From the NCBI RefSeq assembly GCF_900130045.1, contig NZ_FQXT01000003.1, positions 62,001 through 126,000 on the forward strand: DNA of 64,000 nucleotides, in the 5' to 3' direction. Under the pieces are notes generated by a model. That model saw only the letters and a program-made list of their open reading frames with translations. It did not search any database and was not told the DNA's origin. Made by a program: the position numbers and the translations under genes. The stretch's first letter is position 1, and each line of letters opens with the position of its first letter. This DNA comes from Leeuwenhoekiella palythoae (lineage in GTDB: Bacteria > Bacteroidota > Bacteroidia > Flavobacteriales > Flavobacteriaceae). This document shows positions 63,683-64,000 of this stretch, in pieces.

Positions 63683-64000
63683 ATGGCAAAATTCAAATTA
63701 GACGAGGTTGATCATCAAATCTTAGATATGCTGATTGAGAATACCCGAACTCCTTTTACAGATATAGCAAAGAAGTTGTTGATATCTGCAGGTACTGTTC
63801 ACGTACGTGTAAAAAAGATGGAAGAAGCAGGTATTATTGTGGGGTCATCCTTAACGCTTGACTATGCAAAACTTGGCTATTCTTTCATTGCTTACGTAGG
63901 TATTTATATAAATAAGACCAGTCAAACCACATTTGTTTTGGAGCGTATTAACCAAATTCCTTATGTTACGGTAGCGCACGTAACTACAGGCAAGTTTAAT
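63683..64000 (+). CDS. Lrp/AsnC-family regulator (partial, cut by window end)
   Basis: The first 106 residues of a regulator starting MAKFKLDEVDHQILDMLIEN, with the AsnC-type winged helix-turn-helix (RTPFTDIAKKLLISAGTVHVRVKKMEEAGII) and the start of the RAM ligand domain (GYSFIAYVGIYI, then INQIPYVTVAHVTTG). These proteins sense amino acids as octamers. The window ends inside the gene. Confidence 0.9.
   Translation, partial: MAKFKLDEVDHQILDMLIENTRTPFTDIAKKLLISAGTVHVRVKKMEEAGIIVGSSLTLDYAKLGYSFIAYVGIYINKTSQTTFVLERINQIPYVTVAHVTTGKFN

Noticed and set aside
1-64000. Search for tRNA, rRNA, CRISPR repeats, insertion sequences and prophage genes
   Set aside because: No cloverleaf with a TTCGA loop, no regularly spaced repeats, no transposase or integrase motif was seen by eye; short or diverged cases cannot be excluded without a scan.

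Overview
The window is a gene-dense, AT-rich chromosomal segment of a flavobacterium (Bacteroidetes, most likely a marine Flavobacteriaceae; genus not determinable by eye). The evidence is the gliding-motility lipoprotein gene gldI, the TamB/TamL pair, many lipoprotein and SusC-style regulatory-domain proteins, and the Bacteroidetes-type -7 promoter box TAnnTTTG upstream of many genes. No rRNA, tRNA, CRISPR array, insertion sequence or prophage was recognised. Most of the window is ordinary core genome, with a few accessory-looking patches.

Layout: 1-5500 holds zapA, a probable 6S RNA, rny, yebC, a pterin dehydratase, pepD and a DUF4168 protein. 5.6-8.4 kb is a minus-strand overlapping operon: NrnA-type DHH phosphoesterase, gldI, and a cyclophilin-FKBP fusion lipoprotein. 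8.4-12 kb has a PhoD-like phosphatase, ndk and the minus-strand operon recF-lipoprotein-DUF721. 12-18.5 kb is a plus-strand run: TPR membrane protein, ribH, a small membrane protein, mutL, two tandem rhomboid proteases and an EEP-family protein, meeting a convergent WbqC-like gene. 19-24.8 kb carries a hybrid histidine kinase, an orphan ExbD, a carboxypeptidase-regulatory-domain protein and two unassigned proteins. 24.9-32.2 kb is tamB-tamL. 32-38 kb has a PAP2 phosphatase, a Kir-type potassium channel, a 45-residue membrane peptide, an aldo/keto reductase and a lipoprotein metalloprotease.

38-45 kb is more accessory: an AEC-type permease with a Tat-exported aminotransferase, a PA2169-type four-helix protein, a DUF6428-like protein, an MFS transporter and three tandem secreted paralogues. 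45-48.7 kb contains cysE-cysM-DUF1853 divergent from a truA-like gene. 48.8-57 kb holds a PfpI-family protein, corA, small membrane and DUF2461 proteins, and parE-parC-mscL. 57-61 kb has two sensor kinases facing each other. The end has a small lipoprotein, an XRE regulator divergent from a cytosolic M14 carboxypeptidase across a region with repeated TTACAnnTGTRA palindromes, and the start of an Lrp/AsnC regulator.

The most worthwhile signals are the XRE/M14 palindrome array overlapping promoter boxes, the Tat-exported PLP enzyme paired with a permease, the triplet of secreted paralogues, the probable 6S RNA between zapA and rny, the degenerate MutL endonuclease motif, and structured intergenic elements after ndk and before exbD. 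I do not see an obviously new multi-gene defence or biosynthetic system.
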